64,000 nt of DNA from Pectinophora gossypiella. Lineage: Eukaryota; Arthropoda; Insecta; Lepidoptera; Gelechiidae. A program made the position numbers and the translations under genes. Numbering within the stretch: the stretch's first letter is position 1; each line of letters begins with the position of its first letter. The notes under the pieces are model-generated. The model was given only the letters and a program-made list of their open reading frames with translations, was not told the origin of the DNA and searched no databases. Positions 42,573 to 53,949 of the stretch are shown here, in pieces. The stretch is taken from positions 14,129,001 to 14,193,000 of the forward strand of contig NC_065417.1 in assembly GCF_024362695.1 (NCBI RefSeq), in the 5' to 3' direction.

Positions 42573-42621
42573 CTTTTTTGACCTGACTTATTGTAGATTT
42601 ACTGGAGATGGATTAGCTTTT

Positions 42622-42795
42622 TTTTACCTTTGATGGGTTTGCTTTTGGCCCCAGACTTGCCTGAAGGCATTGACGAGGCCTAAGATGGAGCGAGCTCGCC
42701 CAGGAGGTGCCTGTTCACTCTGGCCTTGAAAGCACCCGGGTTATATGCATTCGGAAATACAGAAGACGGTAGAGTATTCCACTCGTTGACCGGCC
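42622..42795 (-). pseudogene. LINE ORF2 C-terminal relic, second copy
   Basis: Same family as 21315-21780. On the minus strand it ends at TAG 42682-42680 after KARVNRHLLGELAPS-type residues and includes VFPNAYNPGAF. It is shorter, ending near GTATTCCACTCGTTG. 42796-43500 to its right has no recognised gene. Confidence 0.55.
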
Positions 42796-43499
42796 AGAGC
42801 TATTAATAAGCAGAAATTCTATCTTGCCAGAAGATCCTGCCTAAATGTGCTGATAGACTTTCCAAAGTGGTGAAGCAAGCCCTAAGACTCTTTACCTTAC
42901 ACAGACACATACCAAGGGTCATTGAACTTTCATTCATATTGGTATGACACTTGGAATCAGGATATCGCTTGTAGAGTCCATCCTTGAAAGTGTTAAGTAT
43001 GATGCCAATAAGTATTTTTGGGCATCATCATCCTTTGTTTAGCATATTCACAGTTGCAATATCCTTGTAGAATGAATAGAGAAATGTCTTTCAACGATTT
43101 CTCCTTGAACAAATAAGAAGTTAATTGTTGGTAATAAACGCTAATAATGCCCCAGACTAGTTTATGGTCAAAATGCTCGGTGCATATATCTGCATATTTA
43201 AATACCTACAATGCCATCTTTGCACTAATTAGTTGTAAAGCTTAGTGTAAAACAGAAACATTAAACAGGTATTCAAAGTATCTTCTCTCTTAGGTATACC
43301 TATTATGATATTTTATATCTTCGGCAAAACTATTAAGAAAATCAATGTGTAAGAAATTTTCCAACGGAAGTTGTATAAAACTTCACAATAAAGACCTAAG
43401 TTTTATATTGGTCATTACTATTTCCAAGTATGTAGTTCCTTTTTATTAGTACGCAGCATTAGTAAACAAAACAATGTAAATTAGCCAATAAACTGTCGC

Positions 43500-43884
43500 A
43501 CGCCAGTTGACATAAGTTGCGTACGTTATATTTCCTGCTGTACGTCCTTACGCCCGATCCGATATATGTCCCCACACTAGCGCCGTCGTCAGTACGTTCG
43601 CGTAGTTCAGGAAAATAGGCTGCCCACAGACAGTCTTTGCCTCGCGCGAAAAAAAAAGCATCGAAAGTATTCCGCGAATAGTCCGAAAATTAAAAAACAA
43701 AATCGGAATTTTGCGTGGAACAAGTTCGATTTTTGAACGTGTAAACTTTTTTCTTCGAGAGAATAGAGTCGTTTTCCCGCCAGTTTTATTTTTTTCTTGC
43801 CGGAAAAAGTAACAAAGTGGTAATACGTGAAAGTGGAAATATTCCACATCTCGTGTTATAAACTTCATTGATAATTGTTATTAG
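43500..43884 (+). promoter_or_regulatory. Candidate non-coding first exon with GTAAGT donor
   Basis: Non-repetitive and locally GC-richer than its flanks at the 5' side. No ATG lies between 43568 and the donor at 43885 (TTATTAG then GTAAGT). Such a leader would need a start codon in a later exon; transporter exon 2 has one at 60125 in good context. Transcription start and use are unproven. The minus-strand ORFs here look like shadows. Confidence 0.3.
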
Positions 43885-45000
43885 GTAAGTTGTTATTATA
43901 ACTGTTACGTCTAGAGTGAATTCTCTGTTTATTGCGAAATAAGTAGACGCCTCGCGTCTAGGGGGTTGAATTGCATACCTACTGTCTACAGTTTCTGATT
44001 CTCCCGTTTCCATGATTATTATGATGTTTACGATATAGATGATATAATTATAGTTAGGTATAACTCGTTTCTATGAACTAGAAAGTTATTTCGCTAGTGC
44101 AATCTCTTTCAAGCGACTTATCTTGTCATCAGTGCTAATTATTAATTCATAAAAATAAATATAGGCCGGTACCTATTTAAAACTGAAAATGTAATAATTA
44201 CAATAATAAAATATATTCTTTAATAAGAACACAGCCAGGACACACAATAAGAAAATATAAAAAAATATAAAAGGGCGCGACGCAACTCAAAGTCGGCCTT
44301 AATGCGTGGAATATTTTACAGGACAACAAAAATATCGAACATTTGTTTAAATATTATGTTGATTTGATATTGATATTTTCATAAGAGCAAGAAACGCTTT
44401 GTTCCCATGCGTACCTACGCGCAAATTATAGGTAATTTATGTTTTACTTACTTCATTGGAATGTAGATTTTTTTTATATGTAGGTAACATTAATTTCCTT
44501 GCTTCAGAATAAGTCCGCATTCTTATTAGTTAATTAATATGATATTTAAACAATATAACTTCAGTTTATATCCGTATAATTTTCTTAACTTTAAAAATAT
44601 ACTTACTCGGTTCGATTTGGAGCATGCTTAACAAAGAAAAGTTAATTTTCTACACTGATTCTACGTTTTTGAAATTCCTTTAAGAAAAACCTTTGAAATA
44701 ATTTACCACTTAACACGACTTACCCCAGTAAAATAAGAATCATGTGTTCTTCAAAGAAAATCAGTTAACCATTAAATAGTATGGCGTAAAAATATTTTGA
44801 GCTAGGTTCCTAATAATTAATTACGTCTCGCCGTAATAAAATACTCGAGCAATTGTATAATTAAGTACACAAAAAATATAATGGTTCCGTAGTAAAGAAT
44901 CGTGATGTAGAGAAAGTATTTCTTTTTAAATATTTGATTCTAATTACCTTTTACTCTCACGTAGGGAAGGTAGAGTTCATTCCTCCTTCTCTCGTATATT
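43885..45000. other. No gene found
   Basis: AT-rich; no repeat family or ORF supported. Confidence 0.5.
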
Positions 45001-45002
45001 AA

Positions 45003-45125
45003 ACCAACCAACCTCATCAACCCTGATGTCATGGTTACTATTCCTCTATTCTTCTTCTATCGTGTGGGTTGTGAGGTGGATTACCAACCTCATCAATCCT
45101 GGTGTCAGGGTTACTATTCCTCTAT
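45003..45125 (-). repeat. SINE family B fragments in tandem
   Basis: CCAACCTCATCAACCCTGAT and GGTTACTATTCCTCTATT occur twice about 75 bp apart, with a complete B tail start (TCTTCTTCTATCGTGTGGGT) between. A local tandem duplication like that at 25499. Confidence 0.65.
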
Positions 45126-45396
45126 TAGAACTCACTTTGTTTTTCGGATCTACCAGTCACTATATCTTACTTTAGAGATGAAATAGCAGAACTACAAAAC
45201 TAAATACCTAATGACTATTTCTGTATAATGTGTTTACATCTAGATATTATTATACTTAGATCGAAAAATGATTTTAAATAAGTATTCCTAATCTCTTCGC
45301 GAAAAATTACGCTTTTAAATTCGATTTGCGTCAGATTCTGATTGAAAATACAAACAATTAATTCAAGGTGATCTTTAGATATACTAAAATGATCAT

Positions 45397-45530
45397 GAGT
45401 TCACGACTGTATCCTAATAGGGGTAGTCAGAGGTACATCCATGGCAAGATGAGTACCCACACCTCACTGAGCTTTCTGTTAGACCACCGTAATGAGTGGT
45501 GAGCCGTTTACAATGGTCGAGCCAACAAAA
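45397..45530 (-). mobile_element. SINE family D fragment
   Basis: GTTCACGACTGTATCCTAAT, CACACCTCACTGAGCTTTCT and AATGGTCGAGCCAAC. 45531-46072 has no recognised gene. Confidence 0.7.
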
Positions 45531-46072
45531 AGTAAATGGTAGGTAGGTATACTACTAATAAATTTAATCAGTAGTATCATTATGAGGATAATAGGTAAAT
45601 TTAAATTTTTGGTCACAACCATAAAGCATATCATTTAACTACCTTAATACTTTCACATTTTTGCGTTGATAAAATATTTGTTATCGAAAGTGACAGCCGT
45701 TTTATGGCCTAAGGCCAAAAATAATAATAATAAAAAAATATTTATTCAGAAAAAAAGGTATAATTTTTTATATAATCAGCATTACATTTTTAGGGTAAGT
45801 TTACATTTTTTACTGAGTTTACGTTTTTCTGAGATAATATCTATGATTCTTACAGTAGGCAAAACTTGTATCGTAAGAATCATGTTCATTACGTTTATTA
45901 ACAACAGGTTAGTACATACTATCTAAGTCTCCGCTCTGGAATACTTGGTAGATACATATCATACAGTTTACATGGAACGAGATGGCGAACATCATGTCTT
46001 ATAAAGAAATCAAGGAATTGGTTCCAAATAGAGATGAATGGAGAATGTGTACTTAGCATTCAAGACAATCCG

Positions 46073-46132
46073 GCCAAGTAGTTAATGCCATCTGCGGCAA
46101 ATCTACAATAAGTTACGTCAAAAAAAAAAAAC
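46073..46132 (+). mobile_element. LINE family E 3' end, short
   Basis: CCGGCCAAGTAGTTAATGCC to AATAAGTTACGTC and an A-run. 46133-47131 has no recognised gene; 46630-46740 may be a decayed LINE tail. Confidence 0.8.
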
Positions 46133-47143
46133 AATCAAGACAAGAGCGTTAATGCTGATGATTATCACGGACATGTCGCGAAAGTCTACAGAAGTCCGTG
46201 TGGATTCAAGAAATGTAAAAAAACCCAATCACCTACATTTTATAGCCGTATTCAATAATTTTGTTCAATGGCTTTTATCACATGAAAATTGACCCCTGAA
46301 TTTGTTATACTTCTATCATAACCTAGAATAAGAATCAAGTATAGCGTGAGTGGCACCAAAACGAACCTAACTTTAGGTTAACCTACTACCTAACCTATTA
46401 TGCTATCAGGCACACCTGTTTGACATAAACACTCGCTTTTATTATTCAGATAAAACTATAAAGTTAGGAATGTAGGTGGTTACAAGTTTATAAAAGTAGT
46501 AAAGCCTGTACAATTTTGTAGATATGTTGTAGTCACTTCTAGGATAAATTAGGCAAAGAACGAAACGAATTATTTTAAATTCGGCGTTTGGCTACCTTTA
46601 AGTACTCCTAAGCATGACTAATATATACATAGAATAGAATAACTTTATTCCCAAAACAGTGAATGTTACAAAAGCATTTACATAAATTAAGATTAACAAA
46701 AAATTGGACATTGATTAGGCTACAGAAAAAAAAAAAAAGATTAACAATTTGTGACTAGTAGCTTACATTGCCCAGGGAAATGGGACTGACTCAGCATATT
46801 GTTGCTAAGAGTTGGTACGAGTACCCACTCTCACCAGCACTGATATTCTGCCAGTACCCAAATTACGCTTATCAATTGGTAATAAATGAATTGAACGTGC
46901 CAACAAAAAACCGTGCCTTGAATTGTTTAAAAACGAAAAAATAAATTAATAAGTAAAGCTAACAAAGTATAATATGAAAATCAGTTGTATGCCAAGGGGT
47001 TAAATCATGTAACATCAGTTAAAGGCCGAAATAAGCATCTAGGTTAGCCCGAAAGCGTAGGCCAAACTAAAAACAGATAGAGAGTGGCATAGAGCAAGAC
47101 GAGTCTCTTTGGATAATAGGAGAGATAACAAGAAGACAGAGAC

Positions 47144-47538
47144 TTTTTTTTTTTGGTTTTCCTCGAAGGGTAAGGCAAAGGGAACTATGCCCATACAGCC
47201 ATGTCTGACGTGTTTTTTTCTTGATGATTAATGAAATGATGAAAGGTGATGATGATGAAACCTAAGCCCCCACCCTCGGAGTAGACTCCTACTCCGAACC
47301 CCAAACGAATTAACTCAAAAGTCCGCATAAACTTTTGAGTTTTGAAGCGGCTTCCCGGCACGAAGCGAAAATAGGCAGATACACTTTGTTCATTGAATAC
47401 TCCAATATAATAACACTCGCGAATGTCTTCCGACTAACTTAATGCGATCATTAACCACAAAACACCACTTCGTATAAATTATTTAGATTACTCCATGAAG
47501 AAAGCAACTGTCCCGTTCCCGTTTCCCGCCGAAAAGCC
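47144..47538 (-). mobile_element. LINE 3' end (about 395 bp) with 13-bp target duplication
   Basis: GAAGACAGAGACT lies at 47132-47144 and 47539-47551. The insertion begins with an oligo-T run on the plus strand (poly-A of a minus-strand element). It contains the phrase GGAACTATGCCCATACAGCC and a self-complementary TCGGAGTAGACTCCTACTCC. Another foldback (AACTCAAAAGTCCG...ACTTTTGAGTT) lies near 47312-47342. Confidence 0.8.
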
Positions 47539-47635
47539 GAAGACAGAGACTATGCTAATAAAAATACATTACACATAGACAAAGCAATATAATATTTATC
47601 TACTGTTAATAATAATAATATTAAAAACCCTTTCA

Positions 47636-47813
47636 TCATCATCAGCCCATTAACGTCCCCACTGCTGGGGCACGGGCCTTCCCTATGGATGGATAGGGAG
47701 ATCGGGCCTTAAACCATCACGCAGGCCCAGTGCGGATTGATGGTTATTAACGACTGCTAATGCAGCCGGGACCAACGGCTTAACGTGCCTTCCGCAGCAC
47801 GGAGGAGGTCGAG
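47636..47813 (-). mobile_element. SINE family A, head missing
   Basis: CATCATCAGCCCATTAACGT through to the core and GAGGTCGAG. It abuts a family J LINE tail (47815-47920, inverse phrase AAGAGCGATCTCTTCCAGAC). A family O fragment follows at 48023-48170. Confidence 0.75.
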
Positions 47814-48170
47814 AAAAACACTTTATTGTACACACATAAAATTTACAGGATAAACTTATTCTAAGGTGGGCAAAGGCGCCCTTATCGCTAAGAGCGATCT
47901 CTTCCAGACAACCTTCGGCAGAGGATATAGTACACTTGTAAGTACAGCTGCAGTGTAGCGCGCAAAAAAAGTAAAATAAAATACTAAAGAAAAAAAAAAG
48001 AAATGTATAATAAATATATGTTCTGTTGCGCCTATTTCCCACCGGGATAAGCAGAGACTATATTGTATGAAATTCCACTATTGTGACATAGGTACTTACT
48101 TTGTTTCTTCCACATTCATCAAACGTTTTATGCTCGCACGCCGGTATCAATTAGTAGATTTTGCATTATA

Positions 48171-48662
48171 CTTTGCAATAGCTACTCTACATCTAGACAC
48201 GTGTAAAAATTGCGAAAATTATTGCAAATGACGTATCAGGCTATGATTCTGATGGGATTTTAATGATATACCTACAGCAAAAAGTGTCATCATATCGTCT
48301 TATTACTAAGTTTTTGCTTCAAGTTTCCCTGAGACAATAATAACAAATTTTGCAAAACAAAAAAAATATATAATGGCTCAACTCATACATTGATAAAGTG
48401 CTAAACGGTCAAAACATTACGAGGAAGTCCTTTGTTAAACGTAAAATGATTATCATAATTATCTTATCATCTAGGTCTGTCGTAAAATTCACCTATATTT
48501 TCCCGATTTAATTATAGTATCTACCTTAGGATAAAGAAACCTATAGAGTTGTTTCCAACGTGTCTTTTTACAATACGTCAAAACACGAAATTACTATGGA
48601 ATTCTGATGAAAAAGCAACCTGTGACGTCATCGAAAAACGTGACATAATGTCGCACATATAT
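48171..48662. other. No gene found
   Basis: Nothing supported. Confidence 0.45.
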
Positions 48663-48825
48663 TTTAGCTCACGACTATATCCCAATTAGGGTAATCAGAG
48701 GTACTTCCACCGCAAGATGAACTAACTACTCACACCTCACCGAGCTTTCTGTTAGACCAATGATAGTTGGTGAGCCGTATCGCCGTCTATAATGGTCAAG
48801 CCAACTGTGTTAGTGTCAATTTTAA
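48663..48825 (-). mobile_element. SINE family D
   Basis: TAGCTCACGACTATATCCCA, CACACCTCACCGAGCTTTCT and ATAATGGTCAAGCCAACTGT. No head. Confidence 0.75.
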
Positions 48826-49127
48826 CAAATATAAATATAAACTTATGACTATAAAAACTACTTATTAAGTATAAAAATGTACTATAAACGTTTGTAATAC
48901 CTACCTATGTATAGATGTATATGGGTGGATGTCTTAAGTATGCATCACATGTCCCTCATATCCTTATTATCCTACTTATAAGATGACCTTAATTGATTTA
49001 CTATATAAATTAAAATAGGACCTCCCATATAAGCGTTTACGACGTCTATGCCGCTGAATATGACCATATCTTTCCATCTTCGGATATATTTTATGACTAC
49101 TATTTATTAATACATTTTTCCGGCTTG

Positions 49128-49440
49128 CTTTTCAATCGGGGAGCGCCGTTTCGAACATCGGTACCAGACTTGCACCATCATCATCATCATCAGCCGTATG
49201 ACGCCCACTGCTGGGCATAGGTCTCCCCCAAGGATCTCCACGACTTGCACCAAAGAGTTATTAATTTATCTTAAGTGCAGTTTTCACTAACACAGTTGGC
49301 TCGACCATTGTAGACGGCGATACGGCTCACCACCTATCACGTCGGTCTAACAGAAAGCTCGGTGAGGTGTGGGTACTGTTCATCTTGCGATGGATGTATC
49401 TCTGACAACCCTGATTGGGATATAGTCGTGAGATTATGTC
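49128..49440 (+). mobile_element. SINE family D carrying a small nested retroposon
   Basis: The head side is GCTTGCTTTTCAATCGGGGA. After the nested copy the D body continues with AACACAGTTGGCTCGACCAT and ends GTCGTGAGATTATGTCATG. Confidence 0.8.
49178..49241 (-). mobile_element. 64-bp retroposon 3' end with 11-bp target duplication
   Basis: GACTTGCACCA lies at 49167-49177 and 49242-49252. The insert starts with (TCA)n on the plus strand, so it is the tail of a minus-strand retroposon, and contains GCCCACTGCTGGGCATAGGT. Extreme 5' truncation. Confidence 0.85.
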
Positions 49441-49441
49441 A

Positions 49442-50554
49442 TGGTCTTATTATAAAATGAGATTGTTTTTATTTTGAGTAATTAAGGTCCGGTTTATTTG
49501 AATATTGAATCGGTAACATAACATGTGTGTTGCATTATATGGGTTGTTCCGTACGGAAGCGCGGCTAGGTCGACAACTCAGTAAAGGCGAAATTACACCC
49601 GCAGCCGCAGCTAAGATTTAATGTATGTGAAACAAGTTTTTTGGCCGATTTAAATGATGAATTGGTTCTTGAATGTGTGATTCAAACTTGAAAAAGGAAT
49701 AAAAAATACACAATTCTACTTGATAGATACGAGTAGATAAGTACGTTCTATTTTTGAATACTTACCTACAAAAAAGTACGTCTTGTGTTTAGTAATGAGA
49801 TGACGCATTCTGAAATAAAATATCTTAGAAAGATGAGTAAGTAGGTAGGTACTTACCGTAATGCTTACTGCACACAAAGCCGAGCAAGAGAAACAAGCGG
49901 GCGGTAATTTGTATGAGTCCGCATACACGAAATTACGTACTTACGTTGTATACTTTTTATTCTATGACCCATCCCCCTTATACCACTCTCCTGGCCAAAC
50001 TCTAATAATATTTTTAAAATATATATTTTTTTAAATAGGGCCAGCGCGGTAAGGCTGCTAGTGTCATGGGCACTTTTGGGCCAGGTTTGACACGGAGTGG
50101 GTTCTAGGTTAAGTAATTTTAAGTCAGGTTATTAGACTTTTTGTAATTTTGATTATTTACAAGTTTATGAATTAAGTAACAATGATTTTAAATAGGTAGT
50201 CCACTAAATTCGACTTTAAAGAGTTTGAATTAATAAAATAAATAATGTTTGGATCATAGTGTAGAGTAGATACTTCTTATAAAGTGGTGGTAAGCTGGCC
50301 CCCTATTATATGGGACTTAACCATAGCTGACAAGGAGTGGATATATATACATGTGCTATACATAATCTGCCTACTAAATCCGCACAATATCCCAGGAAGA
50401 GGAAATAACTGAAAACCAGCGCTGGATGGTGCCATAGTATGGCTCCACATCATAAGCTGAGCCACCTTTGCCCGTATTCATAATATTTGTAATTACCTAG
50501 TTCCTAAAGAAAAAGGTAAACTGTTACTGGCAATGAATTTATTTCATCAATCAA
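49442..50554. other. No gene found
   Basis: No supported ORF. 50035-50120 may be a decayed LINE tail (GCGCGGTAAGGCTGCTAGTG). Confidence 0.45.
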
Positions 50555-50675
50555 TCAATAATTCCCTATTGCACAAATACATAAGTAAGGAAATTTACAA
50601 CACGTACAAACGAATAAAATAAGCACAATAGGCGGCCTTATTGCTAAACAGCAATTTCTGCCAGGCAACCTTAAG
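50555..50675 (-). mobile_element. LINE family J tail with (AATC)n end
   Basis: The (AATC) tract at the left is the inverse of the (GATT)n tail seen at 53630. Then CAATAGGCGGCCTTATTGCT and CAGGCAACCTTAAGGTG. Confidence 0.75.
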
Positions 50676-50900
50676 GTGAAAGAACTTTATGAACTGGAGT
50701 GCGGGATGGTGCAATACAAAAAAGAACTCCCGTCCAAAGGACTGATTATACATCTTATATGCGTTTCCTGTCTTCCAATATCATTGGATTCGACACTTAA
50801 CACTTATGTCGATAGTGATGTATGTCGTTACGTTGTCCGGTACCCAATCACTTATATGGCAGCTAGAAGATACCATAAATGGTATGCAGTAATCAGACAG

Positions 50901-51236
50901 ACGGCCTCCGTGGTCCAGTGGTTTGAGCGTTCGGCTCACGATCCGGAGGTCCCGGGTTCAAATCCCGATGGGGACATATCACAAAAATCACTTTGTGATC
51001 CCTACTTTGGTTAGGACATTACAGGCTGATCACCTGATTGTCCAAAAGTAAGATGATCCGTGCTTCGGAAGGCATATTATACGCCGTTGGTCCCGGTTAC
51101 TGCTTACTGATGCTAGAAGTAGTCGTTACTCGTTACATGAGCCATGTCAAAGGCCTTAGGCGGTTCAATAGTAACCCTGACACCAGGGTTGATGGGGTTG
51201 GTAATCCACCTCACAACTCACACGATAGAAGTAGAT
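50901..51236 (+). mobile_element. SINE family B, full length
   Basis: Head ACGGCCTCCGTGGTCCAGTG with box B GGTTCAAATCC; core; end CACACGATAGAAGTAG. 51237-51612 to the right has no recognised gene. Confidence 0.85.
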
Positions 51237-51612
51237 TAGACAGAAACATTCGGAAATCTTGCCTTTTTTATTTTTTTCTATTTAAATAGGTACTTACATT
51301 ATCTATTATTATTTCACTAACATAGTTTATTAAGGGCCTATTCTTACTTATAATATAATGGAGTCTCATTTATTTCAATAAATGTTATGAAAAAAAAATA
51401 AAAAAAAAATTGTGTAGAAGCATAATCTAGATAAAATGACACCCAACAAAGAGATCAGATAAGTAAGCACTAGGTATCTATCTGTAAACCAGTGAAAGAT
51501 ATTATATCTTTAAGATGGTCCTATCTGCGTGTTTTTTTTATTTTAGTACACACCTAAGCATTCGTATGTCGAAATAAAAACTACTTGAAAAAATTTGGTG
51601 TCAAGATTATTT

Positions 51613-51897
51613 TCACAAAAGACTTGCAAAATGTTTTCGTGATTTTTTTTTGTGTAATAAGTTTTTTTTTTGTGAAAATAAAATGTTCGGTTCCGGTTTC
51701 GGGTCAAATGTGTTTACCGCAATAGCCTTCCCTGTGGTAGCTCCAACATTGATAGTAGCTAACGTAGTTCGTGATAGCCTATCAGCATCTACATCTTCAT
51801 TCACGGTAAAGTACCTAACATAAGGAAAAGATCTTCTTTCAAAAGGGAAAAACAAGTAAATTGGTAGTCCTTGGGAGAAATAAGTACTTACATAGTT
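51613..51897 (-). pseudogene. Protein-like fragment of unknown identity
   Basis: On the minus strand an open frame reads YFSQGLPIYLFFPFERRSFP, then YVRYFTVNEDVDADRLSRTT, then LATINVGATTGKAIAVNTFD and PKPEPN. It then falls into Lys-rich low-complexity sequence and a stop. The first about 70 residues have a natural amino-acid mix; the rest does not. No start codon with good context and no clear acceptor were found. I do not recognise the family. It may be a gene relic or a chance ORF. Confidence 0.25.
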
Positions 51898-52069
51898 AAA
51901 CTGCCATTTAGTAGATACCCATTTATCACAAACATGGTCTTAACTTGAATCATATCTTCGATCACTAGGTGGGTAGACAAATAGAATGTCTTAAAATGGA
52001 TAGGATACAACTTTTTTATAGATGGGATACTTTCCAGCTAGTCAAATCAGTTTTCCTCACATTTTGGTT

Positions 52070-52125
52070 GCTTGGAAGAAATCGCTTTAAGCGATACAGC
52101 TATTTGCCATTTACTAGTTAAGTCA
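52070..52125 (+). mobile_element. LINE family J tail, short variant
   Basis: GCTTGGAAGAAATCGCTTTA and AGCGATACAGC; same variant as 14222. 51898-52069 has nothing supported. Confidence 0.45.
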
Positions 52126-52323
52126 CTATTTATTTTAGTGCAACAAAGTATACAGGGCGTTAAAAAGTGACATCGTAACGAAAACTTTGAGGGATGATTA
52201 AAGATAAAGATAATTCAGACTATGATTTACTATGACTATGATTTTTTTTTTATTTATTTATTTTATTTATTTTTTTTTTATGTTTTTTGATTTTTTTTTT
52301 GTTTTTTGATTCTGAGTTGATAA

Positions 52324-52373
52324 TTGATATCAAGTGGAATTTTCCGTACCGTGGAAATTCCACTTGATATCAA
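52324..52373. repeat. Short near-perfect palindrome
   Basis: TTGATATCAAGTGGAATTTT plus CC (52324-52345) pairs with GGAAATTCCACTTGATATCA plus A (52353-52373) with one bulged T, around a 7-nt loop. It lies next to T-rich low-complexity sequence (52240-52310). Two overlapping minus-strand frames (52553-52278 and 52710-52447) have no recognised product. Confidence 0.85.
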
Positions 52374-53303
52374 CGCAGAATCATGATCTGAATCATCCCC
52401 CTCAGTATTCGTTACGATGTCACTATCACCTTGTATATAAAAAACTTTATAGACATCGATCGCAGGAGGACATACAAATAACAAAACAATCGTAACTTTG
52501 ATAAGGACAGCCCTGAACATCAATGAAACTAAATACTTTGTTCTCTGGAACAATCAATCGATTGGTGTTCTGGTTTCCATAATATGAAACATGTTTTGAA
52601 AACAACCGCTGTGGAGGTGAGCAAACGGTCGTGTAATGGTTGTAATTGAGGAGTATTGCTTCAAAATCCGCTAAAACAATTTTGGGACGAATTTGAGTGA
52701 CAGGTACCACGAGAGGGAGTTTAGATTTTTCTACTAGATTATTTACTCTGTGGAACAGCGTACTTATGCACTAAAAAGCTTGTTAAGTACACCTATTATT
52801 CATTAGCTATATCTTTGTATAAGTAAGTATAATACATTGAACCTACCAACAGTTGATAAAACCATGAAGCCTTTGCTTATTAATTTTTTTTTAATTATTG
52901 ATTATTGAATTTTGAAATGTGACTTTCCAAAACGTACTTTGTGCTTAGTGGGTTATTTGAAATTAGCAATAATTTGCTATAACTCTTTTACCGGGTTTTA
53001 AAATGAGGCCCCTAGCATACTACGTAAGTATCCATCTTTTTTTTTATTCTTAAATTTTATGGAGGATTTTTTCTTACAAGAAAATGTCATCCTCATATTG
53101 ATACAAAATTTACTTATCCATCTATGAATGGTTATGCGATTCCGTTATTATAGTATAGTTTATGTAGGTAACGTATTAAACGTTACGTATTTGGTTACGT
53201 ATGAAATGTTACGTATTTGAAAATTTTCGCCCGCATAATTTTGTTATATCTACCGGTAAATATCGGGTGTCACGCCTGGATAGCTGACATATCTAAACGC
53301 AGC

Positions 53304-53390
53304 ATGGCATCGCGATTTGTCGATGAGAACGTTCCCGGTAGTAAAAAGCGCAAAAGTAATGTAACAAGAGCTTTATTATATAACCTTTAG
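53304..53390 (+). CDS. Small ORF or possible start exon
   Basis: ATG 53304 (AGCATGG) opens 28 codons, MASRFVDENVPGSKKRKSNV then TRALLYNL, to TAG. A GTAGTA donor-like site follows codon 11. Upstream are three near-copies of GTTACGTATTTG (53175-53225). No known family; could be the start of a mobile-element protein. Confidence 0.2.
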   Translation: MASRFVDENVPGSKKRKSNVTRALLYNL

Positions 53391-53514
53391 GCAGAATAGA
53401 CCAGAGAACAAGAAAGAACAAATTCAAAAAGAAAAGCAACCAAAGTCTTTACTATTTGTTTTACAACGGGAACATAAACGGGAGGCCGTGCTCCAATGAA
53501 TAATCTTCTTTCAC

Positions 53515-53648
53515 CCTAAGGTTGCCTGGCAGAAATTGCTGTTTAGCAATAAGGCCGCCTATTGTGCTTATGTTTAATTCGTATGTTTATGTCGTTTGTA
53601 TATGTTGTTGTGCAATAAAGTATTATTGATCGATTGATTGATTGATTG
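53515..53648 (+). mobile_element. LINE family J tail with (GATT)n end
   Basis: AAGGTTGCCTGGCAGAAATT, AATAAGGCCGCCTATTGTGC and GTGCAATAAAGTATTATTGA, then GATT repeats. This is the host of the next insertion. Confidence 0.8.
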
Positions 53649-53941
53649 GAGGAGCTCGGTGGCGCAGCGGTAAACGCGCTCGGTCTGCGATTGTTGAAGT
53701 AAAGCAACTTTCGCAGAGGCCGGTCATAGGATGGGTGACCACAAAAAAAAAAAAAGTTTTCATCTCGAGCTCCTCCGTGCTTCGGAAGGCACGTTAAGCC
53801 GTTGGTCCCGGCTGCATTAGCAGTCGTTAATAACCACCAATCCGCACTGGGCCCGCGTGGTGGTTTAAGGCCCGATCTCCCTATCCATCCAAAGGGAAGG
53901 CCCGTGTCCCAGCAGTGGGGACGTTAATGGGCTGATGATGA
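53648..53941 (+). mobile_element. SINE family A, full length, inserted in the (GATT)n tail of a LINE
   Basis: GATTGATTGATTG lies on both sides (before 53648 and from 53943). The + orientation makes it the clearest copy. It has box A at about 53658-53669, a 5S-like segment at about 53695-53740 (AAGCAACTT and GGATGGGTGACC), an A-run, the core at about 53778-53815, and a (GATGAT) tail. Confidence 0.9.
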
Positions 53942-53949
53942 TGATTGAT

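Noticed and set aside
53695..53745. 5S rRNA gene
   Set aside because: Only the middle of a 5S-like sequence is present, within SINE family A; no full 5S gene.
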